Under the pieces are notes generated by a model. That model worked only from the letters and a program-made list of their open reading frames with translations, was not told the origin of the DNA and made no database searches. Made by a program: the position numbers and the translations under genes. Shown here in pieces: positions 27,361 to 34,283 of a stretch of DNA of 64,000 nt. Origin of the DNA: Algibacter sp. GTDB taxonomy: Bacteria; Bacteroidota; Bacteroidia; Flavobacteriales; Flavobacteriaceae. Where the stretch lies: NCBI RefSeq assembly GCF_029245835.1, contig NZ_JAQWOO010000001.1:1-64000 (forward strand), given 5' to 3'. Numbering within the stretch: position 1 is the first letter of the stretch; every line of letters begins with the position of its first letter.

Positions 27361-28543
27361 TGTTATCGCTTTGTTGGTTGTATAAATTGGAAGCTATTTC
27401 AAAGCCTTCTTCTGTTAAACTCCACATCGTACCATCTAAATTCACATAATTTTTTCTAACTAATTTTTGAAGGGTGCCTTTGGTGAATCCCTGAAAGTTG
27501 TTTAAGATTTTTATGGCGTGAGGGTGTGAGATATCTTCGTGAGTTTCTGCAATATTATACATAAACGCTAGTGTTTTATGCCATTGTAAATCACGACGAT
27601 TTTTTATAAAACGGATTTGTTTAAATAATAAACCGCGACTTGGAGAAAATATAAAAGACACTAAAACAAAAACTCCAGCAACAATAACAATAACAGGGCC
27701 AGTAGATAAATTATTTTGACTTGCACTAATTGCTGTACCAAAAACACCTGAAAAAGCACCAAAAATAGCGGCTAGGAACACCATGACACCTAGGCTGTTA
27801 GTCCATTGTCTTGCAGCAGCGGCAGGGGCTAATAGCATGGCGCTCATTAATACGACGCCTACGGTTTGTAAACCAAGTACAATGGCTAATACAATAAATG
27901 TAGTAATTAAAATATCGATAAATTTAGTGTTAAAGCCTAATGTTTTGGTATAATCTGCGTCAAATAATAAGATTTTGAATTCTTTCCAAAAGAGTAATAA
28001 TACGAATAGGCAAAGACCAGTAACCATGGCCATCATCCAGACATCACTTTCTACTAAAGTTGCTGCTTGTCCAAATAAATATTTATCTAACCCTGCTTGG
28101 TTTGCGTTGGGTTGTTTTTGAATAAACGTGAGTAGCAACATTCCAAACCCAAAAAATAATGATAAAATTAACCCTAAGGCGGTATCTGATTTTAAATGCG
28201 TCTTACTAATAATGCCCCGAATCCAAAAGGTTCCTATGAGTCCGCTAACTAATGCACCTAATAATAATACATTGCTATCTTTTGCACCTGTTATTAAAAA
28301 GGCAATGGCTATACCTGGCAATGCGGCATGGGAAATGGCATCGCCTAAAAGACTTTGTTTTCTGAGTACAGCGAAGCTTCCAAGCATCCCAGTAACTGCG
28401 CCTAGTATTGCAGTACCAAGTGTTATCGTTCTTAGCGTGTAGTCTGTAAAAACTAAAGAAAAGTATTCGGTTAAATCGATGGCTAGTAGTTTTTTCCTGT
28501 TAGTACAATTGATGATTTGGTATGATACTGCTCTTTTTTCCAA
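27353..28543 (-). CDS. Metal ABC transporter permease 1 (start codon uncertain)
   Basis: Second ZnuB/TroC-like permease: GDAISHAALPGIAIAF and GLQTVGVVLMSAMLLAPAAAARQW, followed by a C-terminal winged-helix-like tail (HPHAIKILNNFQGFTKGTLQKL...SLTEEGFEIA). No ATG precedes the conserved N-terminus DLTEYFSLVFTDYTLRT. The track start is TTG 28543, which overlaps the upstream gene by 61 bp. An ATC at 28480 fills the position where an ATG would be expected, 2 bp after the upstream stop. Either TTG or a rare AUC start may be used. Confidence 0.85.
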   Translation of the reverse strand: MEKRAVSYQIINCTNRKKLLAIDLTEYFSLVFTDYTLRTITLGTAILGAVTGMLGSFAVLRKQSLLGDAISHAALPGIAIAFLITGAKDSNVLLLGALVSGLIGTFWIRGIISKTHLKSDTALGLILSLFFGFGMLLLTFIQKQPNANQAGLDKYLFGQAATLVESDVWMMAMVTGLCLFVLLLFWKEFKILLFDADYTKTLGFNTKFIDILITTFIVLAIVLGLQTVGVVLMSAMLLAPAAAARQWTNSLGVMVFLAAIFGAFSGVFGTAISASQNNLSTGPVIVIVAGVFVLVSFIFSPSRGLLFKQIRFIKNRRDLQWHKTLAFMYNIAETHEDISHPHAIKILNNFQGFTKGTLQKLVRKNYVNLDGTMWSLTEEGFEIASNLYNQQSDNNE

Positions 28544-30105
28544 AATCTAAGTAGAAAATCTATATCATTTAGATAACTCTTGTAGGGTTCTTTTTTGAAA
28601 AATGAAAGTTTATCTTTAAAGTTGTTTATAAAGTAGTAAACCAATTCTGTTGAATAATTTTGAGAAATTAATAAATGCATAATATCATCTTCACTTTCTT
28701 GATTAAAAAACGAATTCTTTTTATCAGGAAAAGCATTTATAATATCAAAATAAATTTCTACTCCGTTTTTTGGATTGAAAAAAACAATAGCTTGTGCATC
28801 TTCTGAATTGAAATTTTCAAAAGAATCATCTGGTCCAAAATAACCATCACTTTTTGTGTGTTGTTTTGCTTCTTTTTTTTCTTTTGTTGATAGCTTCAGT
28901 GAATGGTTGTAATAATCCATAAAGCGATTTACAAAATCTTTCACTTTTTCTGAATTCATATAAGCAATTGGTGTACCTCCGTTATATTCTAAAAACGCTT
29001 TTTCTTGTTTGTTAAGAATGTCTTGGACTTCTTTATAATCATTTAAAAAATTAACTTTTGATCTTTCATCTGCCGAATTTTTTTGATCTAAAATAATATC
29101 TGCGTTAAATTCTGAAATACTAAAATTTCCTGAAAACCACCATTCGTCTTTATATTTTACCAATCCAATAAAGAGTATATCATCTTCTTCTAATTCGCTG
29201 CAATGATCAAATGATTTTTTTGTCATTTCAAATAACATACCTGATGCAATATATTCTATATAAACAGAGTGAGTATCTTGTTTTTTATATAAAAATAGCC
29301 CTGTTATTTTTTCAGAGATACTGGCTATATCTTTCTGGTTAGTATGAGAGTTATCTAATAAATTCTCTACCCAATTTTTAGCATTTAACCCTAAAAGCGC
29401 ACTGTTTGCGTTAAAAGTAAAATACTCAGTAGATTCTCGAATAAAGCTCATAACCGTTTCGGGGCTTTCATTTTCTTGCTTATTATTTTCTATGATTTCT
29501 AAAATTTCAAGATCCATTCTATATTTAATATCTGTATAAAATAAATAAGACTCGAAGAAAACAAACTGTAATAATGCTCTAGATATATAAAAATCCCCAT
29601 CCTTGTTTTCGAACTCATATAATTTTTTTAAAGTTTTATTTTCTGGCGCATATTCATATTCTTCTTCAAGAATTTGCATGGTTAACTTAGCAGTTATTAG
29701 GATGAAATCGTTATGTGGTGAAAAAAAATGATTGTCTTGAATGGTGTTTAGAAAATACCAAGTTAAAAAAGCAACATCTTCAAAATTAATTTCATCGTCT
29801 ATGTATGTTTCGTTTGTATTGTAAAATGGTAAGTTTTTATTATAAAATTTTTTGTAACAAGACTTAAATGTTTTCCATAGATTAATTCCAGATATGATAT
29901 CTTCAAAATAACATGTTAAAAAGCAACTAAATACCAATTGATCATCTTTCGATAAAAATTCATTAAGAAATGAATATGTATTTGGATTTGTATTAATGTT
30001 GGAATTAATTTTATTTGCTACTTTAAGATAATAAAAGTCTGTATTACTACTATAATGCTGTGGTTTTAAAGCTAACCAATGTTTTATATAAATTTTGTTT
30101 TTCAT
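28483..30105 (-). CDS. DUF3843-like protein between ABC transporter genes
   Basis: A 540-aa soluble protein, read from ATG 30105 (the track start 30108 is TTG). The N-terminus KIYIKHWLALKPQHYSSNTDFYYLK recalls the Bacteroidetes DUF3843 family; that is memory-based and moderate. The middle has an acidic stretch and a block GGTPIAYMNSEKVKDFV. There is no signal peptide, membrane segment or catalytic motif. It interrupts an otherwise standard ATPase-permease-permease order, and its 3' end abuts or overlaps the permease start. Function is unknown. Confidence 0.6.
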   Translation of the reverse strand: MKNKIYIKHWLALKPQHYSSNTDFYYLKVANKINSNINTNPNTYSFLNEFLSKDDQLVFSCFLTCYFEDIISGINLWKTFKSCYKKFYNKNLPFYNTNETYIDDEINFEDVAFLTWYFLNTIQDNHFFSPHNDFILITAKLTMQILEEEYEYAPENKTLKKLYEFENKDGDFYISRALLQFVFFESYLFYTDIKYRMDLEILEIIENNKQENESPETVMSFIRESTEYFTFNANSALLGLNAKNWVENLLDNSHTNQKDIASISEKITGLFLYKKQDTHSVYIEYIASGMLFEMTKKSFDHCSELEEDDILFIGLVKYKDEWWFSGNFSISEFNADIILDQKNSADERSKVNFLNDYKEVQDILNKQEKAFLEYNGGTPIAYMNSEKVKDFVNRFMDYYNHSLKLSTKEKKEAKQHTKSDGYFGPDDSFENFNSEDAQAIVFFNPKNGVEIYFDIINAFPDKKNSFFNQESEDDIMHLLISQNYSTELVYYFINNFKDKLSFFKKEPYKSYLNDIDFLLRFWKKEQYHTKSSIVLTGKNY

Positions 30106-30185
30106 CAAATTTTATTAATTAGGTTTTGAATTTATTTATCCATTCGAGTAAGCACTGTTTACTGTGACTGCGACTGTCAACTCAT

Positions 30186-30923
30186 TTATTCCTGTATGCT
30201 TACTTTATAATTAATGCCATAAGTTTTAGTTAAGTTGTCATCATTGAAGATGTCTTTAACAGGACCTGTAGCAATCTTTTTCACGTTTAAAAAAGTTACC
30301 CAATCGAAATACTCAGGAACAGTTTGTAAATCGTGATGTACTACAATAACCGTTTTTCCTGCTTTTCTTAATTCTTTTAAAATATTGATAATGGCTATTT
30401 CAGTTGTAGCATCTACACCTTGAAAGGGTTCGTCCATAAAATATATAGATGCATTTTGCACTAAAGCTCTAGCCAAAAATATGCGTTGTTGTTGACCTCC
30501 AGAGAGCTGACTAATCTGTCGGTTTTTAAAAGCTAACATACCCACTTTTTCAAGAGCTTCTAAAGCCGCCTTTTTTTCTTTTTGTTTTGGGCGTTTTATC
30601 CAGCCTAAACTACCATAAGTTCCCATCATTACAACATCTAATGCGGTAGTTGGAAAATCCCAATCTACACTTCCTTTTTGTGGCACATAAGCAACAAGAG
30701 AACGTTGTTTTTCGTAGGGTTTATTATAAATACTTACACTTCCAGCAATAGGTTTTAGAATCCCTAAAATAGATTTTATAAGTGTTGATTTTCCAGCGCC
30801 ATTAGGACCAACAATAGCCATTAGAACGCCTTCTGGGATTTCTAAATCGATATCCCATAGTACGGGTTTGTAGTTGTAGGCTACTGTTAAATCGTCTATT
30901 TTTACTGCGATTTTTTGTTCCAT
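30186..30923 (-). CDS. Metal ABC transporter ATP-binding protein
   Basis: A 245-aa ABC ATPase of the ZnuC/MntA/TroB class that powers metal import. Walker A is [13 protein letters not shown]-loop [15 protein letters not shown] (the SVDWDFP form is typical of metal importers), signature [15 protein letters not shown], Walker B YFMDEPF and H-loop VVHHDL. The permeases follow downstream after the DUF3843-like gene. A perfect 15-bp inverted repeat lies 36 bp upstream of its ATG, suggesting it has its own promoter apart from the dtxR-led genes. Confidence 0.93.
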   Translation of the reverse strand: MEQKIAVKIDDLTVAYNYKPVLWDIDLEIPEGVLMAIVGPNGAGKSTLIKSILGILKPIAGSVSIYNKPYEKQRSLVAYVPQKGSVDWDFPTTALDVVMMGTYGSLGWIKRPKQKEKKAALEALEKVGMLAFKNRQISQLSGGQQQRIFLARALVQNASIYFMDEPFQGVDATTEIAIINILKELRKAGKTVIVVHHDLQTVPEYFDWVTFLNVKKIATGPVKDIFNDDNLTKTYGINYKVSIQE

Positions 30924-30958
30924 TTTCTTTTTTTAATGTTCATTTTGCCTTAGTGCAC

Positions 30959-30999
30959 TATGTATCTTTAAATATCTAGTAGACATTTAAAGATACATA
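30959..30999. promoter_or_regulatory. Long perfect inverted repeat upstream of the metal ABC ATPase
   Basis: TATGTATCTTTAAAT, 11-nt spacer, ATTTAAAGATACATA: 15-bp perfect arms. On the minus strand each arm includes TATCTTTA, one base off the -7 consensus, so the repeat may overlap the promoter. Operator and RNA hairpin are both possible. Confidence 0.5.
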
Positions 31000-31033
31000 C
31001 TAAAACCAAAAAATCAAGTTCAAGCCGAGGAAT

Positions 31034-31060
31034 TTTCCAGTTTTTTAAGAAAACTGGAAA
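31034..31060. repeat. Hairpin in 30.9-31.4 kb intergenic region
   Basis: TTTCCAGTTTT, 5-nt loop, AAAACTGGAAA: a perfect 11-bp stem. The surrounding gap (30924-31414) has no convincing gene; the plus-strand 65-aa ORF at 31066 is Phe/Tyr-rich and not credible. The hairpin could end the transcript from the substrate-binding gene only if readthrough crosses the family B repeat. Confidence 0.4.
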
Positions 31061-31249
31061 CCGATTTGAAAACTCTGCGTCGAACCGCGTTCTCCTGTTA
31101 TTGGAGCTTTTCTTCATCTATTCTTCGCCTTTACGTTCAATTGTGCGAATTGATTTGGGAGTTGACTTTTTATTTTTTTTTCTTTTATTATCAAATAGTT
31201 TTTTTAACTTCTCTATTTGCAGATTTATCACTTAATTTCTGCTTTAGGC

Positions 31250-31403
31250 CTGACCTTGGCTGATAATCTAGCCCTGATAGAAGCGGCATCCTTTTTTGTG
31301 TTACTAGATTTTATTGATGGCTAATGCCTTTATGATTGCTATACTTTTAATGTGATACTTAAGCATTGACACAAAAAAGATATAGCGGATAGCAGGAAAT
31401 AGC
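31250..31403. repeat. Dispersed structured repeat, family B (long copy)
   Basis: CTGATAGAAGCGGCATCCTTTTTTGTG on one side and CACAAAAAAGATATAGCGGATAGCAGG on the other form a long imperfect inverted repeat around about 80 bp. The core words (GCGGCATCC, GATATAGCGGATAGC) match the copy at 8981. I recall this element from many flavobacterial genomes, with no known function. Confidence 0.6.
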
Positions 31404-31414
31404 TTCAAATCATG

Positions 31415-32320
31415 TTATTTTAAAGCATTAATAATAGTATTTACGTTATACTCAAACATACCAATATAAGTGCCTTCAATAGTTTCTGCATCTCCCAATG
31501 CATCGGAATATAATGTGCCACCAATTTCAACTTGATGCCCTTTAGACACTACAGCAGCTTTTAGGGCTTCAATGGTGCGTTTTGGCACTGAGCTTTCTAC
31601 AAAAACAGCTTTTACTTTATGTTCTATTATGAACGCCGATAATTTCTGCACATCTTTAACACCAGCTTCTGTTGCTGTTGAAAGCCCTTGTAGGCCTACA
31701 ACTTCAAAATCAAATGCTTTACCAAAATAGTTAAAAGCATCGTGAGCAGTAACCAAAATACGCTGCTCTTTTGGAAGGGTGTTAATTGTAGCTTCTATTT
31801 TGGTTTTTAGTGTATTTAGTTGCTCAATATATTTAGCACCATTAGCTTCAAATGCTTTTTTTTGTTCTGGAATAGCTTCCGAAAGTTTTTCAACTATAAA
31901 CTGTGTGGCTTGTTTCCAATAGGTAACATCAAACCAAATATGTGGGTCGTAATTTGATGCAAAATAATCTGAACTTATTAAAGTATTTTTGTCTAAAGTA
32001 TCTGCTATGGCAATAGTTTTCTTGTTTTTCATTTTTTCAAAAACTTCAACCAATTTACCTTCTAAATGTAAGCCGTTATAAAAAATAATATCGGCGTTTG
32101 ATAGTTTGGTTACATCGCCTTCACTAGCTTTATACAAATGCGGATCTACGCCACTTCCCATCAAACCTTGTAAATTGATATGGTCGCCACCAATGTTTTT
32201 AACCAAATCGGTTATCATTGTAGTGGTGGTAATAACGTTTAATTTTCCGTTTTTTTGTTTTTCGTTTTTACAACTGAAAAAGGATAAGGTTATAACAAAG
32301 ATTAATATTGATTTTTTCAT
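31415..32320 (-). CDS. ZnuA/TroA-like metal-binding lipoprotein
   Basis: Substrate-binding protein for the metal ABC importer. I chose ATG 32320 (MKKSILIFVITLSFFSCKNE) because it gives a lipoprotein signal with Cys in FFSCK; the track start at 32362 lies inside the upstream gene. Metal ligands of cluster A-I proteins are visible: the His in GSGVDPHLYKAS, the His in SNYDPHIWFD, the His in LVTAHDAFNYFG and the Asp in GGTLYSDALG. There is no His-rich loop, which leans toward Mn or Fe rather than Zn, but metal choice is inference. It starts 2 bp before the upstream stop codon. Confidence 0.9.
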   Translation of the reverse strand: MKKSILIFVITLSFFSCKNEKQKNGKLNVITTTTMITDLVKNIGGDHINLQGLMGSGVDPHLYKASEGDVTKLSNADIIFYNGLHLEGKLVEVFEKMKNKKTIAIADTLDKNTLISSDYFASNYDPHIWFDVTYWKQATQFIVEKLSEAIPEQKKAFEANGAKYIEQLNTLKTKIEATINTLPKEQRILVTAHDAFNYFGKAFDFEVVGLQGLSTATEAGVKDVQKLSAFIIEHKVKAVFVESSVPKRTIEALKAAVVSKGHQVEIGGTLYSDALGDAETIEGTYIGMFEYNVNTIINALK

Positions 32321-32321
32321 T

Positions 32322-33113
32322 TTAATTCTTTTTGGTAGGTAATCTGAAGCTAATGCCTCCACTTAATAAAATATCTTGTCCTTTTGTGATGCTTGAACCC
32401 ACAGTGGCATCTAGTTGGAAATTATTAGAAAGCAAGTAAGTAAAACCTGTATTCCAAAGGTGATTTGCTTTGTTGTTTTCTGGTAAATCGCCATATAATT
32501 CGGCATAGGCTCCTAGTTTATCTGTGATGCTATATCCGTATGATAAAGAATAAATATATGCAGCTTCGGGAGAATCGTCGCCCCACTGCGCACCCAAATT
32601 ATAGGATAAACTCGATTTTTCGTTTAATGTATGTGCAAATGCAAAACGAAAATCGACACCGGTAGTTTCTGGTTTGTAGTCGTTCCCTGCAGTGAATGGG
32701 AGGTAAAGATGACTTAAAAAACCAATTTCGGGCATGCCTCCTTTTTCCTCTGAAATGGCAATTTTAGCACCAAGTAAAAGTGGATTGAAACCGCTCATTA
32801 CATGATCTAATCCTTTTATCTTGCTTTCTACAAAATCCCAGCCTACGCGCAGTTCTAAGTTATCTAAAAGCCCTAACCTTACTAAGGTTGTATTCAATGT
32901 GTAGCTTTCGTTTTTAATAGCATCGTCTTTAAAACTTTCGTAAAAAGTACCAGTTTCCACTTGAACATAACCTGCTGGAATTGTTGATGGAGACTCGGTT
33001 GCGTCTGGTCTATCTGTTATTAATGCATTTAAGGCGTTGTTATCTTGTTGCGAAAAGCTTAACAGCGACTTTATGAAAAACAATGCTGTTGTTATGTTTT
33101 TAATCTTGTTCAT
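32322..33113 (-). CDS. Outer-membrane beta-barrel in metal-uptake operon
   Basis: A protein of about 263 aa with a signal peptide (ITTALFFIKSLLSFSQ) and beta-barrel-type strands. Features are RPDATESPSTIPAGYVQVETG near the N-terminus, repeated YSYGYSITDKLGAYAELYG-like strands and a C-terminal GGISFRLP. It resembles the MetA-pathway/phenol-degradation 'transporter' family, a guess from its N-terminal DRPD-PAGYVQVETG pattern. It starts at ATG 33113 (33119 is possible), overlapping the dtxR-type gene, and is followed at once by the metal-binding lipoprotein. It is a plausible outer-membrane entry route for the same metal. Confidence 0.75.
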   Translation of the reverse strand: MNKIKNITTALFFIKSLLSFSQQDNNALNALITDRPDATESPSTIPAGYVQVETGTFYESFKDDAIKNESYTLNTTLVRLGLLDNLELRVGWDFVESKIKGLDHVMSGFNPLLLGAKIAISEEKGGMPEIGFLSHLYLPFTAGNDYKPETTGVDFRFAFAHTLNEKSSLSYNLGAQWGDDSPEAAYIYSLSYGYSITDKLGAYAELYGDLPENNKANHLWNTGFTYLLSNNFQLDATVGSSITKGQDILLSGGISFRLPTKKN

Positions 33114-33759
33114 TAACATATATAATTGAGGTGAAATCTTCATTTAGAAGAATAGTGTTATTATGAATTAAAATCTGAGTCATTTTATTTTTACTGAACT
33201 GTTTCGAAACTAAAATTGAGTTGCCGTATTTTAAACCATGTTGTGCACAGAAATCGAAAAACTCTTTATCATCACTCATTAATCGAGAAATGATATAGCT
33301 TTTACCTTCTTCAGTATTTGCTAGTGAAATGGAAGTATCGGTTGTTGTTATTTCTCCACGAGCATTTGGAATTGGATCACCATGAGGATCAAATTTTGGA
33401 TTGCCTAAATAGTCACTTATTTTATTAGCTAATAGATCTGAAGTTTGATGCTCTAATAATTCCGCTTCTCTGTGGATATCGTGTAATGATAAATCAAAAA
33501 GTTTAAATAAAAGGGCTTCCCAAAGGCGGTGTTTTCTAACCACGTTCAAAGCCATTTTAGTGCCTTTATCAGTAAGTTTTAGCTCTTGGTATTTTTCGTA
33601 ATCGATAAGGTCTTTAATAGCTAATTTCTTAGCCATATCCGTCGCAGCTGCATTTGATATTCCTAATTCTTTAGCGATATTTCCAGGTTTGGTATCGTTA
33701 TTATCACGTTTTCCGTTTTTGTAAATGGCTTTTACAAAATTTTCAATAGCTACTGACAT
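33100..33759 (-). CDS. DtxR/MntR-family metal-dependent repressor
   Basis: A 219-aa regulator with an N-terminal winged helix (GNIAKELGISNAAATDMAKKLAIKDLIDYEKY), a dimerisation and metal-binding domain (HRLWEALLFKLFDLSLHDIHREAELLEH) and a C-terminal FeoA-like SH3 domain (about residues 145-219). Family members bind Mn(II) or Fe(II) and repress metal import when metal is plentiful. It leads the cluster with the beta-barrel and binding-protein genes. A perfect palindrome at 33777-33798 overlaps its predicted transcription start, so autoregulation is likely. Confidence 0.92.
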   Translation of the reverse strand: MSVAIENFVKAIYKNGKRDNNDTKPGNIAKELGISNAAATDMAKKLAIKDLIDYEKYQELKLTDKGTKMALNVVRKHRLWEALLFKLFDLSLHDIHREAELLEHQTSDLLANKISDYLGNPKFDPHGDPIPNARGEITTTDTSISLANTEEGKSYIISRLMSDDKEFFDFCAQHGLKYGNSILVSKQFSKNKMTQILIHNNTILLNEDFTSIIYVNEQD

Positions 33760-33776
33760 TCGTTAGGCTTTAAAAT

Positions 33777-33798
33777 ATTTTTAAGTAAGCTTAAAAAT
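33777..33798. promoter_or_regulatory. Candidate DtxR/MntR operator
   Basis: ATTTTTAAG-TAAG-CTTAAAAAT, 9-bp perfect arms with a 4-nt centre, 18 bp upstream of the repressor ATG and just downstream of a -7 box. This is a classic repressor position. Confidence 0.6.
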
Positions 33799-33802
33799 TT
33801 TT

Positions 33803-33810
33803 CAAATGTA
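33803..33810 (-). promoter_or_regulatory. -7 box of metal-uptake operon
   Basis: Minus-strand TACATTTG matches TAnnTTTG, 43 bp before ATG 33759. The start of transcription would fall inside the palindrome at 33777-33798. The remaining gap to 34058 shows AT-rich sequence and no gene. Confidence 0.5.
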
Positions 33811-34058
33811 ACTAAAAAAAGTTAAAACAGAAAACCTTAAGAAAAGAAAGCAAATTTTTTTTTGGAATCGTTTTTACTATAGGAAGTAAAAAAGCTCTCA
33901 ACTACTTGATAAGATATCCTATATCGTTTAGATGATAATTAAAAACCAATGTTTAAGAGTAGGAAAATAAAAATTACACGAATTAAATCTGTGATAAAGA
34001 AACTAGAGTTTTATTTTTAGATAATATAAAAAACTAATTAAAATGCTAACCGTAAGGA

Positions 34059-34196
34059 TTAATGACAGCCGCAACCATCATCGCCACCACAAGCTTTTTT
34101 AGGTTTTGATTTTTTCCAGAAGAATTTTTTAATCAAGAAAGTCATAGCCAAAACCATGGCGGTAAAAACTAATATATTTTGAATGATGTCGTTCAT
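34059..34196 (-). CDS. FeoB-associated Cys-rich membrane protein
   Basis: A 45-aa protein read from ATG 34196 (MNDIIQNILVFTAMVLAMTF); the track's start at 34265 lies in a hairpin region. It has one membrane helix, a basic stretch (KKFFWKKSKPKK) and a Cys/His tail (CGGDDGCGCH), the pattern of the FeoB_associated family found behind feoB. It may bind iron or assist FeoB, perhaps standing in for FeoC. It follows feoB by 87 bp, separated by a hairpin. Confidence 0.85.
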   Translation of the reverse strand: MNDIIQNILVFTAMVLAMTFLIKKFFWKKSKPKKACGGDDGCGCH

Positions 34197-34225
34197 AATT
34201 TTTAAGTCGATTAAAACCCTTCCGA

Positions 34226-34251
34226 CTTTCAATTTCTTAGGGAATTGAAAG
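34226..34251. repeat. Hairpin between feoB and Cys-rich gene
   Basis: CTTTCAATT, 8-nt loop, AATTGAAAG. Flanking CTTCCGA and AGCTTCC extend the stem imperfectly. It may adjust expression of the last gene or be a repeat fragment. Confidence 0.5.
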
Positions 34252-34283
34252 CCAGCTTCCATCAAAAGGGACGGAATTAGCTG

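Noticed and set aside
31066-31263. 65-aa plus-strand ORF in the 30.9-31.4 kb gap
   Set aside because: Phe/Tyr/Leu-rich translation of T-rich DNA that runs into the family B repeat; no promoter, no family resemblance.
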